Shown in pieces: positions 1 to 10,284 of a stretch of DNA of 64,000 nt. Every line of letters starts with the position of its first letter. Position 1 is the first letter of the stretch. A program made the translations under genes and the position numbers. The notes beneath the pieces are model-generated. The model had not been told where the DNA came from and did not search any database. It saw only the letters and a program-made list of their open reading frames with translations. Origin of the DNA: Phoronis australis (Eukaryota > Phoronida > Phoronidae); contig NMRA01000380.1 of assembly GCA_002633005.1 (NCBI GenBank), positions 208,645-272,644 on the forward strand, in the 5' to 3' direction.

Positions 1-1
1 C

Positions 2-3
<2 letters not shown>

Positions 4-46
<43 letters not shown>
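4..46. repeat. (CT)n microsatellite
   Basis: An uninterrupted dinucleotide CT run of about 42 bases opens the window. Confidence 0.95.
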
Positions 47-48
<2 letters not shown>

Positions 49-2867
49 ATCTAGAGGTGTATTCTCAAAACATAATCCTTTTTCAAGACTAGACTGGAAT
101 CTGTTTGAGCCAAAAAGCGTTTAAATACAATGAGGAAAATATGAAAATATCTGTACAAAACTGCTTTGCTCCCTGTATATAGTGGTAAGTTGTTTAGATC
201 AAAATGTATTCTTTTTCACACAAAATGGATTCATAACAGCTTTAAGGAATTCAATTCGAAGAGAATCTGGAAGCCAGAGGACACCATTTGAGAAGCACAT
301 TCTGAAATCAACAATTGTGTTTACACTCTCCAAGATGTTCAACCTATATTGTTAAGGATAGGGATGGGGATAGGGTTCATTTCACCCTCCTTGGGCTTTC
401 AGAGTACCCTCACAAAACCCTTCCAAGGGGGTACTCCCACAGGTTTATGCAGGACATGGCACTTAGCAGGGTGATTTTTTTCAAACAATTTCTCTTCAAA
501 ATGGTGCTTGAAAAATCCCTACCAACGCAAAATGTTTCCCATGAATACAACATGTTTCACTCTGAGAATTAAAAACACTGCAAATGGTAGCTTTTTCCTG
601 CTGCAGAAGGGGTTTCAATGTGATATCTCTATTTTTAAAACTGTGGTAACAGGAATCTCTGACCCGTTGTTCAAGAATTACTAGAAAAAATAAAGTTGGT
701 AGCATTAATCCTTATAAAAAGATTATACGTTTGGAACATTAGGCTACATTCTCATTGAACTCCAAACCTTGGACCACAAGCCTTTGTTAGTTTCAGTCCC
801 AACTAATGGTTTTTAGACAATATTTAGCTGGGTGGAGATTTTTCTAGAACTAGATTATGCATAAAACTAAAGCTTAGGACCCATTTGGGACACCTCTCGG
901 GTATTTTACCCTCGTAACATCTAGAGCACCTCGCCTATTTTCCTATTTACAAATTTTCTTCGAAACACTTCGGGTATTTTCGTACCCTCAAAAATTCTCT
1001 CGGAGATAAACGTTATTCAAAATAAGTCACGTGATTTTCAGTCTTGAGAATAGTAGACTAACTGAAGTCCGCACACGCGCAGATAGCGTTCACCTATTAG
1101 GTGACATTTGAGGTTAAGAAAACACCTGAGGTGTTCTGGATGCCTTTGGAGGTAAATGTTTTCATCCCATGCTCGAACTTTGGTGTAACAAACGTTTTCA
1201 ATAGCTCACTCGCGAGTTTCTAGTTAGACAATGTGACGTCACCGGAAGCAGGGCAAAACCCGCCATATTGCTCTTGTTTTGCCCCGACTCAGCTACACAG
1301 GCTAAATCTTACTGGAGTTTTTATGGTGAATGTTACGCTTAAAACGTTAACACAACTTAAGAGATCGTAGATGGATCGTGGAATAACTGTGAATGAACTA
1401 AGGAAATGTGAACTTGTTATGTTGTACGAAGCTGTGAACGGACTGACATTTGAACTCAACCCGGCCCGGTTAAAAACTTGAAGTAAACAACAGTATACAC
1501 TCTGCTACAGTGCTGGACAAATGACTAAACGACAAGCTTTTGCCCCACTTTCCGTGACGTCACAGTTAAGTCTCACATAATCTGGCATTATTGTTATAAA
1601 CTCGCAAAAAAGTGTTCAAACTACGAAACTGAAAAATTGCAAGTGAAAAGAGTGAAGCCACTGTTAATTCAGGTTTATTTTCATAATAAGGAATCGACAA
1701 TTAATTTCAGCTTCTTTTTGTTGATAATATCACAATATAAACAGCTAGCTCACCAGAGAGTTCCGACCTCGGTTTACCGGAGGTAAGCATGCGCACGCCA
1801 ACTTCCTGGTTAAAAATTGCCAGCTGACAGCCAATAAAAACCGTCGTTGTAGTGCGTTGTACCTGGGCCTTCACAAGCTATCCGTGACGTCAGCGTGTGA
1901 GGCCCGGGAACCAGGTTAATGGTGGGAGCTAGTATGGCTTGCTCGCTGGTTCCCTGAGTGCTGCTAGGTGGTCGGTAGCCAGCACGCAGGGGTCACTTAA
2001 TTTTCATCGGGAAACTTTTTTACACCAGCGTTTCTGATTGTCATGTCAAATTTTCAACAGGCAGCGCTTTACGCAAACGAAGTGGCATGACTGATGGAGC
2101 AAGTGTAAATGTGGTCTGTTGTACAGAAAAATCGGTGCTTAAAATTTATGTTCAGGAAATATGAATCCCAGAAATTGTGGTTGAGCATTTTTGGAGTGCA
2201 TCTTTCTACTGTCGATGACTTTTGTTTACATACTGTCCCGTATTCACACAGTATGAATAACACCGCACCGGTTAAGTCGGCCAGATATGTGTTAGTTATT
2301 GTAGATGTACATATGCATGTGCTTCAAGCACGCGGCTATTAAACATTACTGCAAAAACGAAGCAGATGCTGCAACGCCACTTGCATGACATTTGAGGCTA
2401 AAAATCGTTCATAGTCCGCCATATTTTCACGTTGTTGTAAAGCTAGCCAATGAGGTTACACCAACCAATGCTAAAGCGCGTGCTACTGCGTGATACTTGC
2501 GTGCTGGCTGGGCACGTAGGGAACCAAAAAGCTATGGAATGAGACGTCTCTCGTTCGGTAACGCTAAAAAGCAAGACTTCGCTATAACGTAGAATTGTCT
2601 TGAGGACTTGACAGGGACCTCAGGGGTCTCACACTCCACTGATTTCTCCACATTATTTTGAAAACGCTTTGCCCAGTCACATATTGTGTGTCATAAAAGA
2701 GAAATGCATAACTGCAGCTGACGCAGCAAGTAGAACTACTCTCGTTAATCACATTGGTGTAGACTCACAGTTGAACTGTCGTTTTCTGTTGACCCCAGAC
2801 CGTCCGGAGTTGCATCATATGCCAACTCCGGACGTCGCACAATTTCAATTTTAATGCAGTACATTTT
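47..2867. other. intergenic, no gene recognised
   Basis: Only short chance reading frames are present. The stretch includes a segment near 2555-2590 that resembles part of the repeat described at 15621 and 16486. No domain, splice-flanked exon or RNA gene could be recognised. Confidence 0.5.
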
Positions 2868-3160
2868 ATCTGTCATTTTCTCTCACTTGTAAATCATCAA
2901 TATCCAGTTTGAATGCGAGTAACATGTATTCGTAATCCTTTGACATGGACATAACCACTAGTAACCTACTTTAGCAGACGATATATTCACAGTGGAAGCT
3001 TAACATTAAATGTGTAATAAGTTAGACTAGTTGTTTAAAATTCTTGTAAGGATTCAGTTGATTTCTATTTTGTTTCAGTTTTATTAAGTTATAAGTAAAA
3101 ACATCATTTTAACAAGAATAACTAGGCGTTTCTTAAAAGGTCACGACCTCCGACCTAGGC
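2868..3160 (+). repeat. dispersed repeat, copy 1
   Basis: This segment aligns in the same orientation with 9087-9385, at roughly 75-85% identity by eye. Shared landmarks in order are a TTTTCTCTCACTTGTAAATC block, AACCTACTTTAGCAGACGATAT, a TAGACTAGTTG block and a CTTAAAAGGTCACGACCTC block near the end. No coding capacity is visible. It is a non-coding dispersed repeat of unknown class. Confidence 0.75.
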
Positions 3161-3985
3161 ATTTTGTGCATGCCAGAAACAACGCAATAGTAAACAATGC
3201 AAATGCAAGAAATCTGGATTTCGATGCATATCATTATGCACATGCCAGCAGCACATTCATGATCAGATTCCTTGTATGCAAACAGTTTGATTTGCCTGGC
3301 TTCACAGCATGCTAAACAGTACCAAAAAGTGAAAAGCTAAAACTGTGTTTAGTCAAAATAGTGGCACCTTGCTTAACGAGTATTGCAGACTAACGACTAT
3401 ATTTTCCACATTCTGTAAGTATACATCTATAACCCAATAAATATGAAATAAATTGTTTTAAAAATGTCTTTAGCATGTTTGTTGACCATGAAAATATAAG
3501 TATAAACAGCTCATTTTTCAAGTTAGCCTGCAGAAGCACAAACTTATAACGAAAATTCCACTGTATGGTAATGGCAGCACGTAATTTGCATAATTAATTT
3601 TTCAAGATGAATTTAGTTTTCATTAATAATACTTTGCTCAAGAAGTATTTATAAGAAGTGTACAGGTGAGACATTTCCCCCATTTTAAATGGTATATTGT
3701 GATTTCTATTACAAAAATACACCCGAACAATTTGACCGCCATTTTGTTTATGCTAATTAGATGGTCAAAAATGTAAAATTCGGCATGGGAACAGGGTTAG
3801 TTGAATTTGCCATACCTTGATTGTGTGAAAAAGTCTTGTTCCCAAGTTTACTAAAAATGCTTCGAGAACCTTATATGGGCGATCGTGTAAATTAACGGAT
3901 TTTACCGACAAATCGGCATGTTTCAATGCGTCCCAAAATTGAGCATATTTGGATCTCTAAAGAGAAATGAGATTTTAACAATCCT
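3161..3985. other. AT-rich intergenic, no gene recognised
   Basis: AT-rich sequence between a dispersed repeat and a MITE. No reading frame or RNA structure could be supported. Confidence 0.45.
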
Positions 3986-4241
3986 GGGGCCTGTTCCAAG
4001 AAACTAACTCAAGTTCATTTTTTACTTAAGTTTAATTTTAAGATTTGTCTTAATTTCCAAACTATGAAACTTCCACATTCGGTAAGTTAGTCAAAATTAA
4101 GACAAAACTTATGTCAAACACTGAAGTCAAACTTAAGATCTCTTTCTTGAATTGGTTTTGAGACACATTTAACTTTTATTTTAAAATTTATAAATATCTA
4201 CGATTTGTCTTAGCTAAGTCAGTTTTGTTGGAACGAGCCCC
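3986..4241. repeat. MITE-like palindromic element with GGGGCC ends
   Basis: The element starts GGGGCCTGTTCCAAGAAACT and ends with the approximate inverse (AGTTTTGTTGGAACGAGCCCC). The interior is made of TTAAGAC/GTCTTAA-like words that also pair across the centre. At about 256 bp with no ORF it fits a miniature inverted-repeat element. A diverged relative lies at 28187-28421. No clear target duplication was identified. Confidence 0.65.
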
Positions 4242-4469
4242 TGAATATGATGGTAATCGGATATAACTGCAATCTTTTGACAATCTAGTGGCGATCTTTT
4301 GTAAAATATTGGTGGAAAATCCGTTGCTTCCCCGTCCATTTATACGAGAACCGCTCGTGAATAGGTAAACAAGGCTTGAACAACATCAGGAAATTGCTCT
4401 GTATGTAGTTAAAATAAAATCTATGACCGTGCTTTTGGTGATTTTTTGTCTAAAATAATAGGAAATGTT

Positions 4470-4492
4470 TTAAAGAGGCATGGAACGCGAAA
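4470..4492. repeat. TTAA-flanked putative transposon terminus
   Basis: TTAA (4470-4473) is followed by AGAGGCATGGAACGCGAAA. Almost the same word follows a TTAA at 21490. The form (TTAA then a purine-GG start) resembles the Kolobok end at 36370-36390, so this may be one end of a TTAA-specific element. The partner end was not found. Confidence 0.4.
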
Positions 4493-4506
4493 GCTCGTTA
4501 AAAATA

Positions 4507-4803
4507 TCACTTAAGCAATTCCTGACGAAAGTACCGTCTTTCAACGTTTAGTACAAAGTAATTCAATTTCCCTTCTGAGGTAATTTCCGGAAAAAAATCA
4601 CAAAATTCACGATTTTTTAAATAGGTTGGAATGAAAAATTCTTCGGTTACCACTGAATATGTACATACAATTTTCCTTCCACTTATGATGAATGCGTGCA
4701 TAAGCTCACAGTCAGTTTCTTGAAGTCCTTTGAGGTCAAAGGTTACATTTTCCATGTAAGGTAAATGTATTACATCTATGTCTTGCCATACCAAATAATG
4801 AGA
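4507..4803 (-). CDS. short conserved ORF of unknown function beside a TTAA-type end
   Basis: This open frame of about 95-98 codons has no recognised domain. Its N-terminal part (Y-L-V-W-Q-D-I-D-V, then P-Y-M-E-N-V-T-F-D) reappears at 21711-21782 on the plus strand as Y-L-V-R-Q-Y-I-D-V and P-Y-M-E-N-V-I-F-D, with mostly conservative or silent differences. That suggests both descend from one coding sequence rather than from a non-coding repeat. The stop lies about 15 bp inside the TTAA-type terminus at 4470-4492, so it may be the C-terminal end of a transposon protein. No ATG is obvious at the N-terminal side and the frame may be partial. Function unknown. Confidence 0.35.
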   Translation of the reverse strand, partial: SHYLVWQDIDVIHLPYMENVTFDLKGLQETDCELMHAFIISGRKIVCTYSVVTEEFFIPTYLKNREFCDFFPEITSEGKLNYFVLNVERRYFRQELLK

Positions 4804-4810
4804 CGCGTTT

Positions 4811-5719
4811 TTGATCGTGTTTTGAAATTTGAAACTAAAAGAAAAATTAGATATGAACAGATATTAAAAATCTTTACGAACCAATCCTAAAAATACCTGG
4901 TGAGGAGGTTGAATTCAGAGAAGCACTTTCAATATTCGAAATTTAGCTGTTTATCGTGTTCCAGTGCCCTCCAGCACTAAACGGGAGGACTGGTGTTAAA
5001 TTCAGTGTAAAGTAATGGTGGTCGCTGATGATCAGGGTTCGTCATCACCGCCCGTGATCATTCTTACATCGGTCATTTCTCGTTTCCCGTTGTAAAGTAA
5101 TAAATCCAATGGCTGCAAAGATGTTTCCAAATAGCCAGTCAGCTAAATGGTTGGAGCTGTAACGGTGAACTAGGAATCGCTATCGAAAGCGACCTGACCA
5201 CTAAGATTCTAATTTGTGGTCAACTCAACACGAAACTTCTGATCACTGAAGAACATACGGTTCGAAACTTTTTAAACTCAGCCTATTTGTCTAACACTCA
5301 CCCTGTCCAGAGTTACGGACGATTAAAAAAGAAACACAATTAAATAACTTACTTTTAAAGTAAACCACAGAAAAAATAATTTGTCGCGTACTAACAGAGC
5401 TTTGTGACGATAGGACTTTATTGAAGAATCAGCCCTCTCAAAGTTACACACAAATTAACTGCAGAATGACGGAAAATAGCCTCATTATTTCACACAACAT
5501 TGGATGACAATGTCAGACAGGCAAATTCAAGATCTACAGTATATACACAAATGCGTTCCAGTCTCTCAATAACTTTTTTCCGAGCAACATTTAGCGAGCT
5601 GTCGAGGTATGGCATGTGACGTATTTTGATTTAGAAATAGATCGCAAACTAGTTCTTCCCGGAGTCGTATAATTGAGAAGAAAACCTGTTAGTGTCAAGT
5701 CTCAAACGATATTTGACAC
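4811..5719. other. intergenic, no gene recognised
   Basis: No reading frame of interest, no repeat copy elsewhere in the window, and no RNA gene could be recognised. Confidence 0.4.
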
Positions 5720-6045
5720 GACACTAAGAGGTGCACTGAAAACTGGCAAAGAGAGATTAGTGCAATAAGAAAATAATTAATTTTAGTCTTGAGTTCATAT
5801 TGCATGTTGAGACAGCTCAACTCAATTGAGTTTTCCCCCCGGACAGTTTAATCCCGTCGGACCCGCCCACACTACGTCACGAGTGTAAAAATTCATTGAG
5901 AGACTGGGTGGGGATTGCGATCTATACAACACTTAGTTGAGACTCAGGGCTTTCGGGACCGGTCTCGCACACTCATTCCTGCGTTTCAATAACTGAATAC
6001 AGGCGTGTCTTCATTAGGACATCTTATTCTGGACCATACACACAT
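5720..6045 (+). repeat. 326-bp direct repeat, left copy
   Basis: This copy runs from GACACTAAGAGG to CCATACACACAT. It matches 6948-7273 over the same 326 bases with only a handful of substitutions (for example at 5756 and near 5768, 5785, 5952 and 6003). It directly abuts the poly(A) end of the retrotransposon fragment between the copies. It is most simply read as one arm of a very long target-site duplication. Confidence 0.85.
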
Positions 6046-6947
6046 TTTTTTTTCACTGTGATATATATTTATTGAAGGATACACAGAACATACAAAGAAA
6101 TAATAACAAACCCAGAAACCGCGAAGCATTATATCTGGGTTGTAAACAATTCATAAATGAAACGTATATACATAGAGGTATATACAATTAAGTAGTATCT
6201 AAAATAAATATTCCAATACTTAGACATGCTATTACAGATATATAAAAACAAAAATATTTACAGATTCATGTAGGGAAATCAGATGCAACAATATTGATAA
6301 ACGGTACATAAAAATTTGCTAACGTTGCTTAGGAGGAATTCGTTGAGAACAAAGTCAAGGTTAGGACTACCATTCAGTAATAATGTAACTCTAGTAGGGA
6401 TATTATTACAAGAATTGAGAGCGTTAACAATTGATTGTTTATCATTGAGTGCACGAAAGAGTGAGTCTCTCAGGGATTCGATGAGGGGACATTTGAAGAA
6501 AATATGAGGATAAGATTGATGGTCACCACATTTACAGTTTGGAGAGACATTACTAAAGTTGTGCCTGAACTTGTCAGAGTTGAGGAAAAGGCCACATCTT
6601 GATCTGTACAATGCTATTTCGTTATCGCGGGTAAGGGAGAATTGAGTCAAGGGTGTTGAGTTATCAAAATTATGAAAAACAGTTCTAAAATTATTTTTTA
6701 TACTCGTAAAAGAGTTGCTTTCCTTAACAGAGACTGGAAGAGAATTCCAGTTGTTGATGCACATCATGACTGTAGACCTTCTGAATGCCTGACTGAACGA
6801 CGGAGGAATTGCATATGGGGTGGAGGATCTCAAAACACTACGATGGCCTTGTCTAGTATATAGATCAAATATTTTTTGACAGACACGTTGTTGACATTGT
6901 TTATTACCTTGAAAGTAAATGTGGTCATGTGAAGATTGCGTCGAGTA
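6046..6947 (-). mobile_element. 5'-truncated non-LTR retrotransposon insertion
   Basis: The minus-strand insertion ends in a poly(A) tail, seen as a nine-T run at the left junction, with an AATAAA signal just upstream (TTTATT on the plus strand at 6068-6073). It is truncated at its 5' side inside the reverse-transcriptase C-terminal region and flanked by 326-bp direct repeats. The 3' UTR contains a block (CAGATATAATGC ... TTTCTGGG) shared with the copy at 13760-15440, so the two are related families. Confidence 0.85.
6279..6947 (-). CDS. C-terminal end of a non-LTR retrotransposon polyprotein (5' truncated)
   Basis: The frame is open without a stop from the 5' junction of the insertion (6947) to the terminator at 6279, about 222 codons. 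It has no start of its own; the first internal ATG is near 6833. It covers the region after the reverse-transcriptase core: an NNWNSLP-like block, a LYRSRCGLFLN block and the terminal CxC-x7-H-x4-C zinc-knuckle-like motif (CKCGD...H....C) typical of Jockey/CR1/I-type ORF2 proteins. The catalytic RT and endonuclease domains are absent, so the copy is dead. The intact frame and near-identical flanking repeats indicate a fairly recent insertion. Confidence 0.8.
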   Translation of the reverse strand, partial: YSTQSSHDHIYFQGNKQCQQRVCQKIFDLYTRQGHRSVLRSSTPYAIPPSFSQAFRRSTVMMCINNWNSLPVSVKESNSFTSIKNNFRTVFHNFDNSTPLTQFSLTRDNEIALYRSRCGLFLNSDKFRHNFSNVSPNCKCGDHQSYPHIFFKCPLIESLRDSLFRALNDKQSIVNALNSCNNIPTRVTLLLNGSPNLDFVLNEFLLSNVSKFLCTVYQYCCI

Positions 6948-7273
6948 GACACTAAGAGGTGCACTGAAAACTGGTAAAGAGAGATTAGTGCAATATGAAA
7001 ATAATTAATTTAAGCCTTGAGTTCATATTGCATGTTGAGACAGCTCAACTCAATTGAGTTTTCCCCCCGGACAGTTTAATCCCGTCGGACCCGCCCACAC
7101 TACGTCACGAGTGTAAAAATTCATTGAGAGACTGGGTGGGGATTGCGATCTATACAACTCTTAGTTGAGACTCAGGGCTTTCGGGACCGGTCTCGCACAC
7201 TCATTCCTGCGTTTCAATAACTGAATACAGACGTGTCTTCATTAGGACATCTTATTCTGGACCATACACACAT
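6948..7273 (+). repeat. 326-bp direct repeat, right copy
   Basis: Right-hand partner of 5720-6045, about 98% identical and the same length. Unique sequence resumes at 7274. Confidence 0.85.
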
Positions 7274-7425
7274 GAACGCCCCAAACCTGGCGAGATCCCG
7301 TTACTGTTTTCAAGCCTCGTTTTGGTATTTGAATGTCAACAATGCATAAATTTTAAGAATGGTCTACTGATATGAATAATTATTCAACATCGTGGACGAA
7401 ACTGTGGACCTTTTTGCAAGATCGC

Positions 7426-8439
7426 TTAAGCATTTCCTTCCGGAGTCGCCGATGTGTGTGGGAATGCCAAAGCGTACAATGCACGAAGATTGGACTTGAA
7501 ACTATCGTTTACAAAGGCGTACAGTATAGGATTGATAAACGAATTAGCATACAAAAGCAGGACACTTAATGCTATTAAGGTTTCCCTTACAACTCTATCC
7601 GAATACTTCGTTACGTCCAACAAAACATCCAACATGTAAAACGGTAACATGCAAATTATGAAAAAGAACAGAATCAGCGCCATCCCACGAGTAATTTTGT
7701 ACTCCCGTTTGTATTGCATGACGCTATTTTGTGGCGCCACCTGAAGTCGTTGTTTTCGCAACTTCAAGAAGATAACGCCATATTGAATAATAGCAATTGC
7801 GATAGGTATGAGCGACATGGACCAGAATAATGACGTTTCCCAACCTTTGTCGTATTGCCGGCCCGTTGTGCATCGGATCTTACCATTGTAAGTCACGAAC
7901 TCGGCTTTTAGCGTGCATCCAAAAATCGGAATGCTAAATGCTGCCCAGAATCCCGCAACCATCATGACTGCCTTCCTTCGGGTAAGAAACTTTTTGTGAC
8001 TGTGGGGCCATAGAACTGCAAGCAGCCTTTCCGTAGATATAGCAACCAGAGTCGCCACAGACCAAACGAGGGGTTGCAGGATGAAATGCAACAATGTCAG
8101 ACAAATCGTTTTGTCCTTAAAATACCAAGGAATAACAATGTCTGGATCGTACAAGTTCGAAACCACATTCTTGAAAACTTCGGCTGGAACAGTGAAAACT
8201 CCGCAGCACAGATCGGTTATGGCTAAAGCCATGACAAAGATGTTGTGAGCTGGCTTTCTGATGTCTTCAAAGCGACAATAGAGAAATATTACCACGGCGT
8301 TACTAGACAGGATGAGGAACACCACGACCAACTTCACGGTCATGATCGCAGTTGCGGACGCAACGTCTAAATGCTGGATTGTTTTCATTAGAGCGACTGT
8401 AGTCGTACCTTCTGTCTCATTCATCGTGCTGTTTTCCAT
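7426..8439 (-). CDS. rhodopsin-like (class A) G-protein-coupled receptor
   Basis: A single uninterrupted exon encodes 337 residues from the ATG at 8437-8439. The frame is open to an ATG at 8622 (398 residues), but the shorter start puts two N-glycosylation sites (NST, NET) at the outer N terminus, as expected for a receptor. Seven hydrophobic segments are present. Landmarks are the TM1 SN, LAITD in TM2, Cys before TM3 (TICL) with a partner in loop 2 (IRC), STERLLAV instead of DRY after TM3, W in TM4 (GFW), P in TM5, and NPILYAF in TM7 followed by a short basic tail. TM6 has FIICMLP, with no W before the proline. It should act at the plasma membrane. The ligand cannot be told; the sequence is closest in style to peptide/amine orphan receptors. 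Confidence 0.9.
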   Translation of the reverse strand: MENSTMNETEGTTTVALMKTIQHLDVASATAIMTVKLVVVFLILSSNAVVIFLYCRFEDIRKPAHNIFVMALAITDLCCGVFTVPAEVFKNVVSNLYDPDIVIPWYFKDKTICLTLLHFILQPLVWSVATLVAISTERLLAVLWPHSHKKFLTRRKAVMMVAGFWAAFSIPIFGCTLKAEFVTYNGKIRCTTGRQYDKGWETSLFWSMSLIPIAIAIIQYGVIFLKLRKQRLQVAPQNSVMQYKREYKITRGMALILFFFIICMLPFYMLDVLLDVTKYSDRVVRETLIALSVLLLYANSFINPILYAFVNDSFKSNLRALYALAFPHTSATPEGNA

Positions 8440-8867
8440 GGTTGGTTCTGGAACAGATGTACACGTATGACGCAGCACTAAGTACTCTTGAGGGGTGTAA
8501 CTAGCAATTTTACTCAGGGAGTTGCCAAATTTAATTCGCCCAAACTTTCTATGTTTACCTAAAAATAGTTTCAAAGCCAATTTTTGTAAGTGCAAGCATA
8601 AGAAAAATCGACCAGTATTCATGATAGTAATTTGATCACTCCAACGGTTATTATTTTGCTCGCAAAAACTTTCTCAAAGACAGTCGGACCTCGAAAGTGT
8701 CTCTAGCATCACAACACGTGTTCATAAGCACTAAAATCAATGCTTTGAAATACCCCCTGCCAATTTAACTACACGATATTAACTATTATACCACAATATC
8801 AGCCTCGAATGGCCAATACAACCGTGTAATAAGATAAGTTATAAAACGGCGTTAGATAACATTTCGG

Positions 8868-8948
8868 CGGGTAACCGAGGCCGGTTTCGAACCCACTCCG
8901 CAAGAGTTTGAGTCGTCGACTTTACCCCTGCCCTACTCAGCAGCTGTC
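8868..8948 (-). repeat. tRNA-derived SINE head (fragment)
   Basis: On the minus strand a near-consensus RNA polymerase III B box (GGTTCGAAACC, 8882-8892) follows an A-box-like stretch and a spacer of tRNA-like length. No convincing cloverleaf with an anticodon could be drawn, so this is called a SINE head and not a tRNA gene. Confidence 0.45.
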
Positions 8949-9086
8949 GTCATCGAACGTGAAAATAGAATACTTATAAGTGAGCACGCGCAATAACCGT
9001 ATGTTGAACAAAGGGTATTGTACCGACATGAAAAGTAAGACGCATAATTTCCATAAAACCATATTTTAATTCAGTTAAATTGATCT

Positions 9087-9385
9087 CTCATTTTCTCTCA
9101 CTTGTAAATCATTGATCTCCAATTTGAATGAGGGTATCGTGTAGGCGTTATCCTTTGACTTGGGCATTATACTCAGTAAGCAGTGGTAACCTACTTTAGC
9201 AGACGATATTTTCAAGGTCGAAGATTAGCGTAATAAATGTGTAGTAAGCTAGACTAGTTGCTAAAACTTAATTTATAGCTTCACTTCATTTCTATTTTGT
9301 TTAATGTTCAATTGGTTTTGAGTAAAAACATTATTTTGACATACATAACTCGGCTTTTCTTAAAAGGTCACGACCTCTGACCCCT
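9087..9385 (+). repeat. dispersed repeat, copy 2
   Basis: Direct-orientation relative of 2868-3160, with the same ordered landmark blocks and scattered substitutions and small indels. Confidence 0.75.
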
Positions 9386-9486
9386 GACATAGATAGCAGT
9401 AACAAAGCCAAGGCGATTCGAGAAAGGTACATCAATTCTTTGCAATGTTTCTCGTTCAGTATGTCGTAGATAATTTCATGTTCTCA

Positions 9487-9611
9487 GTCGTTATCCCCCT
9501 TATCTAGAGCCCTCGTGGATTTTGTAGAATTATTACCCTCGGGGCTAACGTCACTCGGGCGATAATTCTCCAAAATCCGCTCGGGCTCTAGATTACGGGG
9601 GATAACGACTT
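9487..9611. repeat. short palindromic element
   Basis: The left half (CGTTATCCCCCTTATCTAGA..., then GGATTTTGTAGAATTAT) is nearly the reverse complement of the right half (ATAATTCTCCAAAATCC ... TCTAGATTACGGGGGATAACG), around a centre near 9545. A half copy lies at 35833-35890. It can fold into one long hairpin and has no coding capacity. Confidence 0.75.
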
Positions 9612-10024
9612 CGCCGTGTAATAATTTATATATATTATACAAAGTTAAATCTTTATTTTACAAACGAAGAGACTCCTGAAGTCATTGAGCATTTTTCCCC
9701 AGGCGTTATTCCTATCTTGTGCTTTTTTCGCCCAAAAACATCTATTATGGTTTCAAAAATTATGCCTTGGTACATGAATCAGGTTTGCGAGTTGCTTGCT
9801 GAGCGTTGACCAATAATTAAATCAATATAATATAAGCTGCGTTTTATTGACATTTTTTTAACAAACAAATGCGAAAAAACAACTGAAAAGTACTTGAAGA
9901 TGACTTAACTCAAAGTTTGAGGATAGTCACATCGCTTCAAAAAAATTGCAAAATTGTCCGGAGTTCCTATTTTAAAGGTAGGGTTTCGTGTTTCGAAGGT
10001 GCAGGGGTCCATTTTGCACGGGGA
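9612..10024. other. intergenic, no gene recognised
   Basis: AT-rich; nothing recognised between the palindrome and the minisatellite. Confidence 0.4.
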
Positions 10025-10284
10025 TTCACTTTGGATGGAGCACCCTGTAATTACTAGCTCGTTCTTACGGCTTAATTTGGATGGAACAGCCTGTAATTAG
10101 TAGCTCGCTCTTACGGCTTAATTTGGATGGAACAGCCTGTAATTAGTAGCTCGTTCTTACGGCTTAATTTGGATGGAACAGCCTGTAATTAGTAGCTCGT
10201 TCTTACGGCTTAATTTGGATGGAGCAGCCTGTAATTAGTAGCTCGTTCTTACGGCTTAATTTGGATGGAACAGCCTGTAATTAA
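10025..10284 (+). repeat. 46-bp minisatellite, about 5.6 units
   Basis: Units begin at 10025, 10071, 10117, 10163, 10209 and 10255, exactly 46 bases apart. Each contains TTTGGATGGA, CAGCCTGTAATTA and TAGCTCG. Most units differ by only one or two bases; the first is the most diverged. Confidence 0.95.

Noticed and set aside
5720-7273. Reading the 326-bp repeats as LTRs of a small LTR element
   Set aside because: No TG...CA ends, no primer-binding site or polypurine tract, and the interior is a non-LTR ORF with its own poly(A) in the opposite orientation.
8440-8622. Upstream ATG extension of the GPCR
   Set aside because: It would add 61 residues of basic/hydrophobic sequence ahead of the glycosylated N terminus; the inner ATG is the better start, although the longer form cannot be excluded.
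8868-8948. Possible functional tRNA gene on the minus strand
   Set aside because: The B box is good, but acceptor and anticodon stems do not pair convincingly; kept only as a SINE head.
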